From the NCBI RefSeq assembly GCF_002245535.1, contig NZ_NKCN01000002.1:62001-126000 (forward strand): a stretch of 64,000 nucleotides of DNA. The letters are read 5' to 3'. The stretch's first letter is position 1. Every line of letters begins with the position of its first letter. Below are positions 19,501 through 27,967 of this stretch, in pieces. This DNA is from Mycobacterium lehmannii. GTDB taxonomy: Bacteria > Actinomycetota > Actinomycetes > Mycobacteriales > Mycobacteriaceae. A program made the position numbers and the translations under genes. The notes under the pieces were generated by a model. It saw only the letters and a program-made list of their open reading frames with translations. It did not search any database and was not told the origin of the DNA.

Positions 19501-19853
19501 ATCCGACGCAGTTCCTCCGAGAGGATCTCGATGACCTCGGTGTCATCCCGGCAGGAAGCCTGCTCGACGTGCCCGACGGCACCCGCGTGCTGGTGGCCGG
19601 GGCGGTGACGCACCGGCAGCGGCCGGCGACCGCGCAGGGGGCGACCTTCCTCAACCTCGAGGACGAGACCGGAATGGTCAACGTCATCTGCTCGCGCGGG
19701 GTGTGGGCGCGGCACCGCAAGCTGGCGCAGACGGCTCCGGCACTGCTGATCCGGGGTCAGGTGCAGAACGCGACCGGCGCCGTCACCGTCGTCGCCGAAC
19801 GGATGGGCAAGCTCACCTTGGCGATCGGCTCCAAGTCTCGCGACTTCCGCTAG
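16557..19853 (+). CDS. dnaE2: Error-prone DNA polymerase III alpha subunit DnaE2
   Basis: 1098 residues. The N-terminal PHP domain starts at ELHAHSAYSFLDGAS (about residues 64-78). The C-family polymerase domain has the catalytic acidic motif PDIDIDIESDLRE (about 454-466). The fingers region contains HMGIHSGGMVICDRP. C-terminal OB-fold segment: VLVAGAVTHRQRPATAQGATF, then LNLEDETGMVNVI. In mycobacteria DnaE2 performs induced mutagenesis and damage tolerance with ImuA'/ImuB. Start ATG 16557 (MGWHTGPPSWVEMERVLNG) lies 12 bases after a perfect LexA box; an ATG at 16524 lies before the box and is unlikely. Confidence 0.96.
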   Translation: MGWHTGPPSWVEMERVLNGKPRRAGAWPIDEQIGDGGDSPAWSSKRGEYQPLDFERPTSTVPYAELHAHSAYSFLDGASTPEELVEEAARLDLRAIALTDHDGLYGVVRFAEAARELEMSTVFGAELSLGGGSRTEDPDPPGPHLLVLARGPEGYRRLSRELAKAHLAGGEKGKLHYDYDALTEAAGGHWHILTGCRKGHVRQALSKGGPQAAATALADLVDRFGRDRVSVELAHHGHPCDDECNAVLAELAPRFGLSVVATTAAHFAEPSRGRLAMAMGAIRARHSMDEAAGYLAPLGGSHLRSGEEMARLFADRPEVVTAAADLGEQCAFGLALIAPQLPPFDVPDGHTEDSWLRHLVMEGAHRRYGPPQRAPRAYAQIDHELKVIEQLTFPGYFLVVHDITRFCRENGILAQGRGSAANSAVCYALGVTNVDPVANELLFERFLSPARDGPPDIDIDIESDLREKAIQYVYDRYGRDYAAQVANVITYRGRSAVRDMARALGFSQGQQDAWSKQLGQWGNLAEAPHTEDIPEQVIDLAKQISNLPRHMGIHSGGMVICDRPIADVCPVEWARMENRSVLQWDKDDCAAIGLVKFDMLGLGMLSALHYCIDLVREHKGIDVDLAKLDLSEPAVYEMLQKADSVGVFQVESRAQMATLPRLKPRVFYDLVVEVALIRPGPIQGGSVHPYIKRRNGEEPVTYDHPSMEPALHKTLGVPLFQEQLMQLAVDCAGFSAAEADQLRRAMGSKRSTERMRRLRSRFYDGMRQRHGITGEIADRIYEKLEAFANFGFPESHSLSFASLVFYSSWFKLHHPAAFCAALLRAQPMGFYSPQTLVADARRHGVTVHGPDVNASLAYPTLENVGTEVRMGLGAVRHIGDELAEQLVEERKTNGAFTSLLDLTHRVQLSVPQTEALATAGALGCFDIARREGLWAAGAAASQRPDRLPGVGASSHIPSLPGMTELELAASDVWATGVSPDSYPTQFLREDLDDLGVIPAGSLLDVPDGTRVLVAGAVTHRQRPATAQGATFLNLEDETGMVNVICSRGVWARHRKLAQTAPALLIRGQVQNATGAVTVVAERMGKLTLAIGSKSRDFR

Positions 19854-19870
19854 CCCGCTACGGTTGAGCG

Positions 19871-21013
19871 GTGCGGCGACCCGTCTACCTTCTCGTCGGT
19901 GCGGGCACCGCGCTGATCGCCTGCTGCTACGGCTTCGGGCGGTTCTCCTACGGACTGTTCGGCCCGGTGTTCGGCGAGACCTTCCACCTGAGCCCCACCA
20001 TCGCCGGCGTGATCGGTGCGGGCAGCTACATCGGCTACTGCGCGGCGATCACCGCCAGCCTGCTGCTGACCGACCGCATCGGCCCGCGACGGGTCGCGGT
20101 CGCCGCCGGAGTCGTTGCCACGCTGGGGATCTCCATCATCGCGCTCGCGCCCTCGGCCTGGGTGCTCGCGGTCGGTGTGCTGGTCGCCGGCTGTAGCACC
20201 GGCATCGTCTCACCGCCGCTGGCCGCCGCGGTCGCCCAACACGTGCCGCCGAACACGGCAGAACGCGCCCAGACCGTCGTCAACGGCGGCACCGGAATCG
20301 GTGTGGTGCTGTCGGCGCCGATCGCGCTGCTGCTGCTGAGCCAGTGGCGCGCGGCGTGGGTGGTGTACGCGTTGGTCTCGGCGGCGGTGACCGTCTGGGT
20401 GTTCCTCGCCGTGCCGGCCAACTCGCAGCGCGCGGCGAAACGGGTCGATCCGCTCTGGCGCACAGGCACTTTCGGCTTGCTGCTGGCATCCTTGCTGACG
20501 GGCGTTGGCAGCGTCGCGGTGTGGACCTTCGGCCGCGACCTGATCGCCACGGTCGGCGGGGCGGACGCCACCCGCTCGTCGTTGCTGTGGATCGTCATCG
20601 GCGCGGCGGGCATCGCCGGGGCGCTCGCCGGTGATGTGGTGCGGCGGATCGGACTGCAGTGGGCCTGGGTGTGCGCGACCGTCGCGATGGCCTCGGCGAC
20701 GGCGCTGTTGGCGGCCGCCCCGTGGAACCTCGGCGTCATGATCGCGGCCGCCACGCTGTTCGGCGGGGCCTACATCGCGTTGACGGGTTTGGCGCTGCTG
20801 TGGAGCGCCCGCCTGTATCCCGACAGCACCTCATCCGGGGTCGGCCTGTCGTTCTTCACGCTCGCGGCCGGTCAAGCCCTCGGCGCGCCCGTGGCCGGTG
20901 CGCTCATCGACCTGGCCGGTGGACGGGCCGCGTTCCTGGCGATCGCCGCGGTCGGCCTGTGTGCGCTTGCGGTGCGGCCCGTGAAAACGGCGCCGGTGCC
21001 CGCAGCGCGCTAA
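19871..21013 (+). CDS. MFS transporter (YbfB-like)
   Basis: 380 residues, about 11-12 membrane helices in two halves. The first half includes CCYGFGRFSYGLFGPVFGET and the cytoplasmic loop LLLTDRIGPRRVAV (MFS motif A-like). The second half repeats the arrangement (IAGALAGDVVRRIGLQWAWV). The motif YGFGRFSYG is typical of the YbfB/AraJ-like MFS group. Substrate unknown. GTG 19871 starts 17 bases after dnaE2, so it could be read through from the SOS promoter. The stop overlaps the PPOX gene stop as CTAA. Confidence 0.85.
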   Translation: MRRPVYLLVGAGTALIACCYGFGRFSYGLFGPVFGETFHLSPTIAGVIGAGSYIGYCAAITASLLLTDRIGPRRVAVAAGVVATLGISIIALAPSAWVLAVGVLVAGCSTGIVSPPLAAAVAQHVPPNTAERAQTVVNGGTGIGVVLSAPIALLLLSQWRAAWVVYALVSAAVTVWVFLAVPANSQRAAKRVDPLWRTGTFGLLLASLLTGVGSVAVWTFGRDLIATVGGADATRSSLLWIVIGAAGIAGALAGDVVRRIGLQWAWVCATVAMASATALLAAAPWNLGVMIAAATLFGGAYIALTGLALLWSARLYPDSTSSGVGLSFFTLAAGQALGAPVAGALIDLAGGRAAFLAIAAVGLCALAVRPVKTAPVPAAR

Positions 21014-21426
21014 CCCTCGGTGGGCGTGGTCCAGACCTTGTCGACGCTGATCCTCAGCCGCGTGTCGTAGGCGGCGAGAAACTCGTCGCTGAAACCGAGG
21101 CTGGCCGCCAACTCGGCGTATTTCGCGCGATACCGCTCGTCGTGCAGCGGATTCGCGCCCTCGGCATCGACGGTCGCGGGTCCGCCGACGACGATGATCC
21201 CGCTGCCGTTTCCATCGGAGTCCAGATTGAGGCTGACCCGTGGATGCGCCCGTATATGCCTGACTTTCGCGGCACTCGGTTCGGTGTAGACGAGCACGTA
21301 AGTCCCGTCGAAGTAGAACCACACCAATTTCGGGACGGGTTGTCCGGACTTGGCCACCGTGGTCAACCAGCCGTGCTTGTCCGACGAGAGCCGGTCGACG
21401 ACTTCCTGGGTGAAATTGACTGCCAT
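21010..21426 (-). CDS. PPOX-class F420/flavin-dependent protein
   Basis: 138 residues, homologous to Rv3369. Split beta-barrel of the pyridoxamine-phosphate-oxidase-like family: HGWLTTVAKSGQPVPKLVWF (strands 2-3), the phosphate-loop segment KVRHIRAHPRVSLN, and a C-terminal helix with YRAKYAELAASLGFSDEFLA. Many close mycobacterial relatives bind coenzyme F420 rather than FMN; the cofactor here is inference. Divergent from the nitroreductase with only 22 bases between starts, suggesting shared control of two flavin/deazaflavin redox proteins. Confidence 0.85.
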   Translation of the reverse strand: MAVNFTQEVVDRLSSDKHGWLTTVAKSGQPVPKLVWFYFDGTYVLVYTEPSAAKVRHIRAHPRVSLNLDSDGNGSGIIVVGGPATVDAEGANPLHDERYRAKYAELAASLGFSDEFLAAYDTRLRISVDKVWTTPTEG

Positions 21427-21448
21427 ACCGCGAATGTAGTCTCGGAAA

Positions 21449-22087
21449 ATGACCCTGAACCTGTCTGTCGACGAAGTCCTGACCACCACGCGTTCGGTGC
21501 GAAAGCGGCTCGATCTCGAGAAGTCGGTACCGCGGGAAGTGCTGCTCGAATGTCTGGAGCTCGCCATCCAGGCGCCGACGGGATCGAACGCCCAAGGGTG
21601 GCAGTGGATGTTCGTCGAAGATCCGGACAAGAAGACGGCCCTCGCCGACATCTATCGGCACAACGCGACGCCCTACCTCGACGCGCCCAAACCCACCTAC
21701 GGCGACGCACGCGATCAGCAGCGCCCACGCGTCACCGAATCCGCCAAGTACCTCAACGATCACTTGCACGAAGTGCCGGTCATGCTGATCCCCTGCCTGG
21801 AGGGCAGCCCCGAGGTCGCCACTGCGGGAAGCGCCGGGTTCTGGGGTTCACTGCTGCCCGCGGTGTGGAGTTTCATGCTCGCCTTGCGTTCGCGCGGCCT
21901 CGGATCGGCGTGGACGACACTGCATCTGGTCGGTAAGGGGGAGAAGCTGGCCGCCGACGTGCTGGGTATCCCGTTCGACCAATACCGTCAGGGCGGGTTG
22001 TTCCCGATCGCTTACACCAAGGGCACCGCCTTCCGTCCGGCCAAGCGGCTGCCCGTCGAGCAGATCGTCCACTTCGACTCCTGGTGA
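21449..22087 (+). CDS. Nitroreductase-family oxidoreductase
   Basis: 212 residues, homologous to Rv3368c. The FMN-binding start TTRSVRKRLDLEKSVPRE (about residues 12-29), the segment LAIQAPTGSNAQGWQW and the central helix FWGSLLPAVWSFMLALRSRGLGSAWT are typical of the NfsB/FRP fold, acting as a homodimer with NAD(P)H. Substrate unknown. Divergently transcribed from the PPOX protein. Confidence 0.9.
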   Translation: MTLNLSVDEVLTTTRSVRKRLDLEKSVPREVLLECLELAIQAPTGSNAQGWQWMFVEDPDKKTALADIYRHNATPYLDAPKPTYGDARDQQRPRVTESAKYLNDHLHEVPVMLIPCLEGSPEVATAGSAGFWGSLLPAVWSFMLALRSRGLGSAWTTLHLVGKGEKLAADVLGIPFDQYRQGGLFPIAYTKGTAFRPAKRLPVEQIVHFDSW

Positions 22088-22122
22088 GTCTCTTCGCGCA
22101 AGCGCTCATCGGAAGGTGATGC

Positions 22123-22587
22123 TCAGGTCGCGCCGCTGAACCCATGCTGGCGCCACGCCTCGTACACCGCGACCGCCGCCGCGTTCGACAGGTTCAGCGA
22201 GCGCCTGCCGGCCAGCATCGGGATCCGTACCTGCGCGGTGATGTGCGGGTCGGCCAGCGTCGCCTCGTCGAGGCCAGACGGTTCCGGCCCGAACATCAGC
22301 ACGTCACCCGGCTGGTAGTCGATATCGGTGAACGACGTCGTCGCGTGCGCGGTGAACGCATAGACCCGCTCGGGCGCCATCGCGGACCATGCAGCGGCCA
22401 GATCGGGATGGACGGTGACCGACGCCAGGTCGTGGTAGTCCAGGCCGGCCCGCCGCAACTTCGGCTCGGACAGGTCGAATCCCATCGGTTCCACCAGGTG
22501 CAGTTCGCAGCCGGTGCCCGCCACCATCCGGATCGCGTTACCCGTATTGGGCGCGATGCGCGGTGAGTAGAACATCAATCTGAACAA
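22123..22587 (-). CDS. trmL: tRNA (cytidine(34)-2'-O)-methyltransferase, SPOUT family
   Basis: 154 residues, the minimal SpoU size; homologous to Rv3366 (spoU). Motif 1 is SPRIAPNTGNAIRM, motif 2 is VLMFGPEPSGL, and motif 3 is RIPMLAGRRSLNLSNAAAV, which together form the trefoil knot and SAM site. The small size without an RNA-binding extension points to TrmL, which methylates the wobble base of tRNA-Leu isoacceptors; the precise target is inferred. Start ATG 22587. Confidence 0.9.
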   Translation of the reverse strand: MFRLMFYSPRIAPNTGNAIRMVAGTGCELHLVEPMGFDLSEPKLRRAGLDYHDLASVTVHPDLAAAWSAMAPERVYAFTAHATTSFTDIDYQPGDVLMFGPEPSGLDEATLADPHITAQVRIPMLAGRRSLNLSNAAAVAVYEAWRQHGFSGAT

Positions 22588-22625
22588 CTGGCACCTCTCG
22601 GTGGAGAGCGCTTAGGGGGCGAAGG

Positions 22626-22631
22626 GATAAT
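22626..22631 (+). promoter_or_regulatory. -10 box for a probable leaderless transcript
   Basis: GATAAT at 22626-22631 is one base from TATAAT and lies 6 bases before ATG 22638, so transcription would begin at or next to the start codon. No clear -35 and no ribosome binding site are present, which fits a leaderless mRNA, common in mycobacteria. Confidence 0.5.
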
Positions 22632-22637
22632 GCTCGC

Positions 22638-23243
22638 ATGGTCGCGAAGAGCCTCTGGATGCAGAAGGTGGCGGCCGACCCCGGCCATTCCCACTGGTAT
22701 ATCGAGCGATTCCGCGCCATGGCGCGAGCCGGTGACGACCTGGCGGGTGAGGCGCGCCTGATCGACGCGATGGCTCCCCGGGGCGCCCACATCCTCGATG
22801 CGGGGTGCGGACCGGGCCGCCTGGGCGGCTACCTCGCTGCCGCCGGTCACCGCGTCGTCGGCGTCGACGTCGACCCGGCGCTGATCGAGGCGGCCGAACA
22901 GGACCATCCGGGCCCACAGTGGCTCGTCGGCGACCTCGCCGAACTCGACCTGCCCGCGCGGGGCATCACCGAGAAGTTCGACGTCATCCTGTCGGCGGGC
23001 AATGTCATGACGTTCCTGGCGCCGAGCACCCGTGGCGAGGTGCTCACCCGGCTGCGCGCCCATCTGAAGGACGACGGGCGGGCGGTGATCGGCTTCGGCG
23101 CCGGTCGTGACTACGCGTTCGCCGACTTCTTCGACGACGCCTCGAACGCGGGTCTCGCGCCGGATGTGCTGTTGTCGACGTGGGATGTGCGGCCGTTCAC
23201 CGACGACTCCGACTTCCTCGTCGCAGTCCTTCGCCCGGCGTAG
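22638..23243 (+). CDS. Class I SAM-dependent methyltransferase
   Basis: 201 residues. SAM motif I ILDAGCGPGRLGGYLAAAGH (about residues 53-72), the acidic end of strand 2 VVGVDVDP, motif II VGDLAELDLP, and FDVILSAGNVMTFLAPSTR (motif III/IV). Substrate not predictable. Translation is probably leaderless from ATG 22638. Divergent from trmL with 50 bases between starts. Confidence 0.85.
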   Translation: MVAKSLWMQKVAADPGHSHWYIERFRAMARAGDDLAGEARLIDAMAPRGAHILDAGCGPGRLGGYLAAAGHRVVGVDVDPALIEAAEQDHPGPQWLVGDLAELDLPARGITEKFDVILSAGNVMTFLAPSTRGEVLTRLRAHLKDDGRAVIGFGAGRDYAFADFFDDASNAGLAPDVLLSTWDVRPFTDDSDFLVAVLRPA

Positions 23244-23451
23244 GCGGCCGCTGCTGCCGGGGTCACATCACGATCGGGTCCCGGTATTTGCTCGGTATCC
23301 TCACACCGCTTTTCACCTGCGGTTTTCAACTCTGTCTGTTCAGTAAGAATGGTGGATTCGGCCGCACATCGCTGGCATACTCGTCCAATTGCCAGGGCCG
23401 GAACAGGCCCGCCGGGGTGGGCAGATCAGTAGAAAATCAGTGGGAAGTCTC

Positions 23452-23514
23452 ATGAATGACGTGCCATCGCTGACGATGAAGCCGCCGGCCCTGCGAACAG
23501 CCGTGCGCCGATGA
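23452..23514 (+). CDS. 20-codon leader ORF coupled to cvnA
   Basis: ATG 23452, preceded by GGGAAG (23442-23447), encodes [20 protein letters not shown] and stops at TGA 23512-23514, which overlaps ATG 23511 of cvnA as ATGA. The 267-base region between the preceding methyltransferase and cvnA otherwise holds no gene; parts of it (about 23290-23360) are AT-richer and probably contain the promoter. cvnA itself has no clear ribosome binding site, which makes coupling plausible. No homology recognised. Confidence 0.5.
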   Translation: MNDVPSLTMKPPALRTAVRR

Positions 23515-26021
23515 GCGTGTTCTCCCCGCGCGAACCCGAGCCGCCGGTCAAACGGCCGTCGCGGTGGGCCTTGTCCAACTGGCCGGTCCGGTGGAAAGTG
23601 CTCGCGATCGTCCTGGTGCCGTTGATCGTGGCCGCAACGTTCGGCGGCCTGCGCATCTACGGCGACGTGACCGCGGAGGCCGATCTACGACGCGCCGCCG
23701 AACGCGCCGAAATGGTGCCCGCGATCGAGCGCTACATGGAGGCGTTGGAAGCGGCGATGCTGGCCACCTCGCCCAATGGTGAGGCCAACGGTGACATGCA
23801 GGCCGCGCTGAGCCGATTCGACAGCAGCCGTCGTGAACTCCAGCTCCGGATGGAGGCCACCGACGTCGCTCCGGACGTCCGCCAGGGCATCACCACCATG
23901 ATCGACGACGGTCAGGCGCTGATGGACAGGGTCACCTCGAACAGCGTCGGACTGCGCGACAGCATCCAGGCCTACGCGCTGTTGCTGCTGCCCGCCGAGG
24001 ATGCGGTGACCGGCTCGGTCCGCGTCGACGACGAACGCATCCGCGCGGAGACCGTCGGGCTGGCCCGGGCGATCGGGGCGCGCGGCCAGATGACGATGCA
24101 GACGCTCGCGCTCACCCGCGGTGCCGAGTTGCCCGAGCCCGATTTGCGGACCGCGGTGATCGCACTTGCCGGCACCGAGCCGTCGACGTTGTTCGGTATG
24201 AGCCAGGTGCTCGGGGTGGGATCGCCCGAGGCCAAGGCGCTGCAGGCCGAGTTCGTCAAGCGGATGGCGCTGATGACCGACCCGGCGGTGCCACTGGTCA
24301 ACAACCCCGAACTACTGGGGTCGGTGGCCGCAACCGATCAGATCGCGTCCCAGATCATCGAGCGGACCACCGGGGCGGTCACGTCGGCCGTGCGGGACCG
24401 AGCCGACGCTCAGCGCACCACCTTGATCCGCGATGCGGTCATCGTCGGTGTGTCCATGCTGGTCGCGCTGATCATCGTGGTCCTGGTGGCGCGCACGCTG
24501 GTGCGACCGCTGCGGCGTCTGCGCGACAGCGCGCTCAAGGTCGCCCACGAAGACCTCGGCGCAGAAATCGAGCGGGTGCGAGCCGGTGGTGACGCCTCGC
24601 AGATCACCCCGATCCCGGTGCACACGACCGAGGAGGTGGGCCAGGTGGCCCATGCCGTGGATGAACTGCACGAGCAGGCCGTCTTCCTCGCCGCCGAACA
24701 GTCGCGGTTGCAGCTGCAGATCGGGGACATGTTCGAGACGCTCTCGCGGCGCAGCCGCTCACTGGTTGACCAGCAATTGGCGTTGATCGACCGGTTGGAG
24801 CGCAACGAGGAGGACCCCGAGCGGCTCGAGAGCCTGTTCCGGCTGGACCATCTGGCCGCCCGGATGCGACGTAACGGCGCGAACCTGCTGGTGCTGTCCG
24901 GCGCGAGGGTTCCTCGCGAGCAGGCCGAGCCGGTTCCGGTCTCCGCGGTGATCAATGCCGCGGCCTCCGAGGTCGAGGACTACACCCGGGTCGTTACCGC
25001 GACCGTTCCCGACAGTGAGGTCGTCGGCGCCGTCGCCGGTGACCTGGTCCACCTGCTCGCCGAACTGCTCGACAACGCGCTGCGCTACTCGCCGCCGATC
25101 TCACAGGTGCGGGTGTCGGCGGTGCACACCGCCAACGGCGGACTGGTCATCGAGGTGAGTGACATCGGGCTCGGGATGACCGAGTCGGATCTGCGGGTGG
25201 CCAACTCCCGTCTGCAGTCGGGCGGACAGGTCGACCCCTACACCGCGCGGCACATGGGGTTGTTCGTCGTGGGGCGCCTCGCCGCGCAGCACGGGCTGGT
25301 GGTCCGGTTGCGGTCCACGATCGGTGGCGAGCCGGATTCGGGCACCACCGCCGGTGTGTATGTTCCGAGCGAGTTGTTGAGGCGGCCCGGGGAGCCGCAT
25401 CAGTTCAGCGAGCCCGAGTACGCCACGCCCGCCGACGCCCATTCGGGGATCGCGACGGCGCTGGCGCTCGATGAGCCGAGGCACGCCAATGGCCACTCTG
25501 ATGCGCCGATCGCGGTCCTGCCGCAGCGCAACCCCGGCGCCAGCGGTATCGCGGCCACCCCGGATGAGGAAGTCGAGGAGCCGGAACCGGCCGGCCGGCC
25601 GACGGACACCTCGAGCTTCTTCGCGGCGCGGACACAAGCGGCGGAAACGGCCGATGCCGACGACTCGATCTACCAGAGCATGCTCTCGGAGTGGCTGGTC
25701 GACCCGACCGAACTCGCCAACAGCGAGGACCTGAACTGGGAATCGGTCTGGGACCACGGCTGGTCGGCCGCGGCCGCCGCTGACGAGGCCCCGGTCACCG
25801 AAGTCACCGACGACGGGCTTCCGGTGCGCACTCCGGGTGCCCGCCTCGTGCCGGGCGCCGCGCAGACCGGCGAGGTAGCATCGGCGGCTGAGTTGGGCGC
25901 CGAACCGGGAGCCAAGCAACGCGATCCTGACGCCGTTCGCGCCAGCATCAGCAGCCACTTCGGCGGGGTGCACGCCGGCCGCTCGCACGCACGAGAGACC
26001 AGAGGAACCGATACCGAATGA
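23511..26021 (+). CDS. cvnA: Conservon sensor histidine-kinase-like protein (CvnA)
   Basis: 836 residues, homologous to Rv3365c. TM1 (about 28-48, [21 protein letters not shown]), an extracytoplasmic sensor domain of nitrate/nitrite-sensor type (about 60-300), TM2 (about 304-326) and a HAMP-like linker. A short helical region has [16 protein letters not shown] in place of a classic H-box. The HATPase domain has [12 protein letters not shown] (about 520) and DIGLGM. Then comes a 200-residue acidic, low-complexity tail. Start ATG 23511 is coupled to a leader ORF. First gene of a five-gene operon; the stop overlaps cvnB as ATGA. Signal sensed unknown. Confidence 0.9.
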   Translation: MSVFSPREPEPPVKRPSRWALSNWPVRWKVLAIVLVPLIVAATFGGLRIYGDVTAEADLRRAAERAEMVPAIERYMEALEAAMLATSPNGEANGDMQAALSRFDSSRRELQLRMEATDVAPDVRQGITTMIDDGQALMDRVTSNSVGLRDSIQAYALLLLPAEDAVTGSVRVDDERIRAETVGLARAIGARGQMTMQTLALTRGAELPEPDLRTAVIALAGTEPSTLFGMSQVLGVGSPEAKALQAEFVKRMALMTDPAVPLVNNPELLGSVAATDQIASQIIERTTGAVTSAVRDRADAQRTTLIRDAVIVGVSMLVALIIVVLVARTLVRPLRRLRDSALKVAHEDLGAEIERVRAGGDASQITPIPVHTTEEVGQVAHAVDELHEQAVFLAAEQSRLQLQIGDMFETLSRRSRSLVDQQLALIDRLERNEEDPERLESLFRLDHLAARMRRNGANLLVLSGARVPREQAEPVPVSAVINAAASEVEDYTRVVTATVPDSEVVGAVAGDLVHLLAELLDNALRYSPPISQVRVSAVHTANGGLVIEVSDIGLGMTESDLRVANSRLQSGGQVDPYTARHMGLFVVGRLAAQHGLVVRLRSTIGGEPDSGTTAGVYVPSELLRRPGEPHQFSEPEYATPADAHSGIATALALDEPRHANGHSDAPIAVLPQRNPGASGIAATPDEEVEEPEPAGRPTDTSSFFAARTQAAETADADDSIYQSMLSEWLVDPTELANSEDLNWESVWDHGWSAAAAADEAPVTEVTDDGLPVRTPGARLVPGAAQTGEVASAAELGAEPGAKQRDPDAVRASISSHFGGVHAGRSHARETRGTDTE

Positions 26022-26437
26022 CGTACCCGGCCCGTTCGACGCAGCGTGACTCGCTCGACTGGCTGGTCTCCAAATTCGCCCGCGAAGTGTCGGGGGTGAC
26101 GCACGCGGTGCTGGTGTCCGCCGACGGGCTGCTGATGGCGGCCAGTGAGCACATCCCGACCGAGCGGGCCGACCAACTCGCGGCCGTGGCCTCCGGACTG
26201 GCGAGCCTGTCCACGGGTGCGGCGCAACTCTTCGACGGCGGCCACGTGCTGCAGTCGGTGGTCGAGATGGAGAACGGCTACCTGCTGTTGATGCGCGTCG
26301 GCGACGGCTCGAACCTGGCGACCCTGGCGGCACGCAACTGCGACATCGGCCAGATCGGTTACGAGATGGCGGTATTGGTCGAGCGGGTGGGCACCGTCGT
26401 CCAGTCGGCGCGCCGGCGCGCACGCCAACATTCGTGA
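26018..26437 (+). CDS. cvnB: Roadblock/LC7-domain protein (CvnB)
   Basis: 139 residues, homologous to Rv3364c. Roadblock/LC7 fold: [20 protein letters not shown], then [35 protein letters not shown] and [17 protein letters not shown]. The bacterial family acts as a GTPase-activating or binding partner for small MglA/Cvn GTPases, here presumably CvnD. ATG 26018 overlaps the cvnA stop. Confidence 0.9.
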   Translation: MTYPARSTQRDSLDWLVSKFAREVSGVTHAVLVSADGLLMAASEHIPTERADQLAAVASGLASLSTGAAQLFDGGHVLQSVVEMENGYLLLMRVGDGSNLATLAARNCDIGQIGYEMAVLVERVGTVVQSARRRARQHS

Positions 26438-26444
26438 GCCGCCG

Positions 26445-26816
26445 ATGGACCAATGGGAGGGCGACGTCGCGGCCGAGCCGAGCCTGGTCCGGCCGTACAT
26501 CCTGACCGCGGGCCGCACCGACTCCCGCGTCTCGCTGCCGCTGGAAGCGCCGATCGAGGCGGTCGACTCGGCCAAGCCGCCGCGCTGGCCGGGTAACGAC
26601 GTGCGCGGGCAGATCGTGGCGATATGCGTCGACCGCCCGTCGGTTACCGAGATCGCTGTGAAGTTATCGTTGCCGCTCGGCGTGGCGCGGGTGCTCATCG
26701 GGGATCTCGTGACGCAGGGTTATGTGGCGGTCGGCAGCACCCTGGGCGAGTCGACCGACATCGACGAAAGACGTGAGTTGATAGGAAGGACACTGCGTGG
26801 CCTCAAGGCACTTTGA
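26445..26816 (+). CDS. cvnC: DUF742 protein (CvnC)
   Basis: 123 residues, homologous to Rv3363c. DUF742 signatures: SLVRPYILTAGRTDSR near the N-terminus and a C-terminal winged-helix-like segment VTEIAVKLSLPLGVARVLIG, then DLVTQGYVAV. It is always the third gene of conservons. It may be an adaptor between kinase-like CvnA and the GTPase (inference). Its last 20 bases overlap cvnD in another frame. Confidence 0.88.
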   Translation: MDQWEGDVAAEPSLVRPYILTAGRTDSRVSLPLEAPIEAVDSAKPPRWPGNDVRGQIVAICVDRPSVTEIAVKLSLPLGVARVLIGDLVTQGYVAVGSTLGESTDIDERRELIGRTLRGLKAL

Positions 26817-27399
26817 GGAGCGCCGAGCACCGAAACCCTCGGGCCAGCCGGCTTCTTCCAAGATCGTCATCTCGGGCGGCTTCGGCGCCGGGAAGACGAC
26901 GTTCGTCGGCGCGGTCTCCGAGATCGTGCCGCTGCGGACCGAGGCCTTGGTGACCGCCGCCTCGGCGGGTGTCGACGGGCTGGAAGCCACGCCCGAGAAG
27001 AACACGACGACGGTGGCGATGGACTTCGGTCGCATCACCTTGGCCGATGACCTGGTGTTGTACCTGTTCGGCACGCCCGGTCAGCGCCGGTTCTGGTTCA
27101 TGTGGGACGACCTCGTCCGCGGCGCGATCGGAGCCATCATCCTGGTCGACGTGCGGCGGCTACAGGACAGCTTCGCCGCGGTCGACTTCTTCGAGGCGCG
27201 TAACCTGCCCTTCCTCGTCGCAATCAACGAGTTCGACAGCGCGCCAAGGCATCCCGCCGCCGCGGTACGCAAGGCGTTGGCGTTGGGCGAGCACGTTCCG
27301 GTGATCACCGTCGACGCGCGTGACCGGCAGTCCGCCAAGGCGGCGTTGATCGCGATCACCGAGTACGCTCTGGCGAACCTGACCTCCCTGCCCGGTTGA
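26797..27399 (+). CDS. cvnD: Conservon small GTPase (CvnD / MfpB-like)
   Basis: 200 residues, homologous to Rv3362c. P-loop GGFGAGKTT at residues 27-35, switch-region Thr-rich TTVAMDFGRI, G3 motif LFGTPGQRRFWFMWDD and a G4-like AINEFD. GTG 26797. In M. smegmatis the gene immediately upstream of mfpA encodes a GTPase (MfpB) reported to work with MfpA in protecting gyrase from fluoroquinolones; this gene occupies that position, 4 bases before mfpA. Confidence 0.92.
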   Translation: MASRHFEERRAPKPSGQPASSKIVISGGFGAGKTTFVGAVSEIVPLRTEALVTAASAGVDGLEATPEKNTTTVAMDFGRITLADDLVLYLFGTPGQRRFWFMWDDLVRGAIGAIILVDVRRLQDSFAAVDFFEARNLPFLVAINEFDSAPRHPAAAVRKALALGEHVPVITVDARDRQSAKAALIAITEYALANLTSLPG

Positions 27400-27403
27400 C
27401 CGA

Positions 27404-27967
27404 GTGCGTCCCGACGAAACACTGTGGAGCGACGAGCACTACACCGGCCGCGACTTCCGCGACGACGACCTCAGCAGGCTGCGCACCGAACGCGTGGTCT
27501 TCGACGAATGTGATTTCCGCGGGGTCGACCTCACCGAATCCGAACATGCCGGTTCGGCGTTTCGGAACTGCCGGTTCGAGCGAGCGACCCTGCACCACAG
27601 CGTATTTCGACAATGCAGCATGCTCGGATCGGTATTCACCGGAAGCCGCCTTCGGCCGATGACGCTGGTCGACGTCGACCTGACAATGGCCGTCCTCGGC
27701 GGATGTGATCTGCGGGGTGTGGATCTCACCGGATGCCGGTTGCGTGAGGCAGGCCTCGTCGACGCCGATCTGCGCAAGGCGGTGTTGCGCGGCGCGGATC
27801 TGAGCGGGGCGCGGGTGCAGAACCTGCGACTCGACGAGGCCGACCTTCGCGGCGCCAGGACCGACCCGACACTGTGGACCACCGCTGGCCTCACCGGCGT
27901 GAAGATCGACGTCGACCAAGCGCTCGCGTTCGCCGCCGCGCACGGCCTGAACATCCACGGGGAATGA
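27404..27967 (+). CDS. mfpA: Pentapeptide-repeat protein MfpA
   Basis: 187 residues, the size of M. tuberculosis MfpA (Rv3361c, about 183). Tandem A(D/N)LxX-like repeats (FRGVDLTESEHAGSAFRNCR, CDLRGVDLTGCRLREAGL, VLRGADLSGARVQNLRLDEA) predict a right-handed quadrilateral beta-helix that mimics B-DNA and binds DNA gyrase, giving low-level fluoroquinolone protection. GTG 27404. Last gene of the conservon operon. The 112 bases to the next gene contain only a weak 5-bp GC hairpin (27972-27985) without a T-tract. Confidence 0.93.
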   Translation: MRPDETLWSDEHYTGRDFRDDDLSRLRTERVVFDECDFRGVDLTESEHAGSAFRNCRFERATLHHSVFRQCSMLGSVFTGSRLRPMTLVDVDLTMAVLGGCDLRGVDLTGCRLREAGLVDADLRKAVLRGADLSGARVQNLRLDEADLRGARTDPTLWTTAGLTGVKIDVDQALAFAAAHGLNIHGE

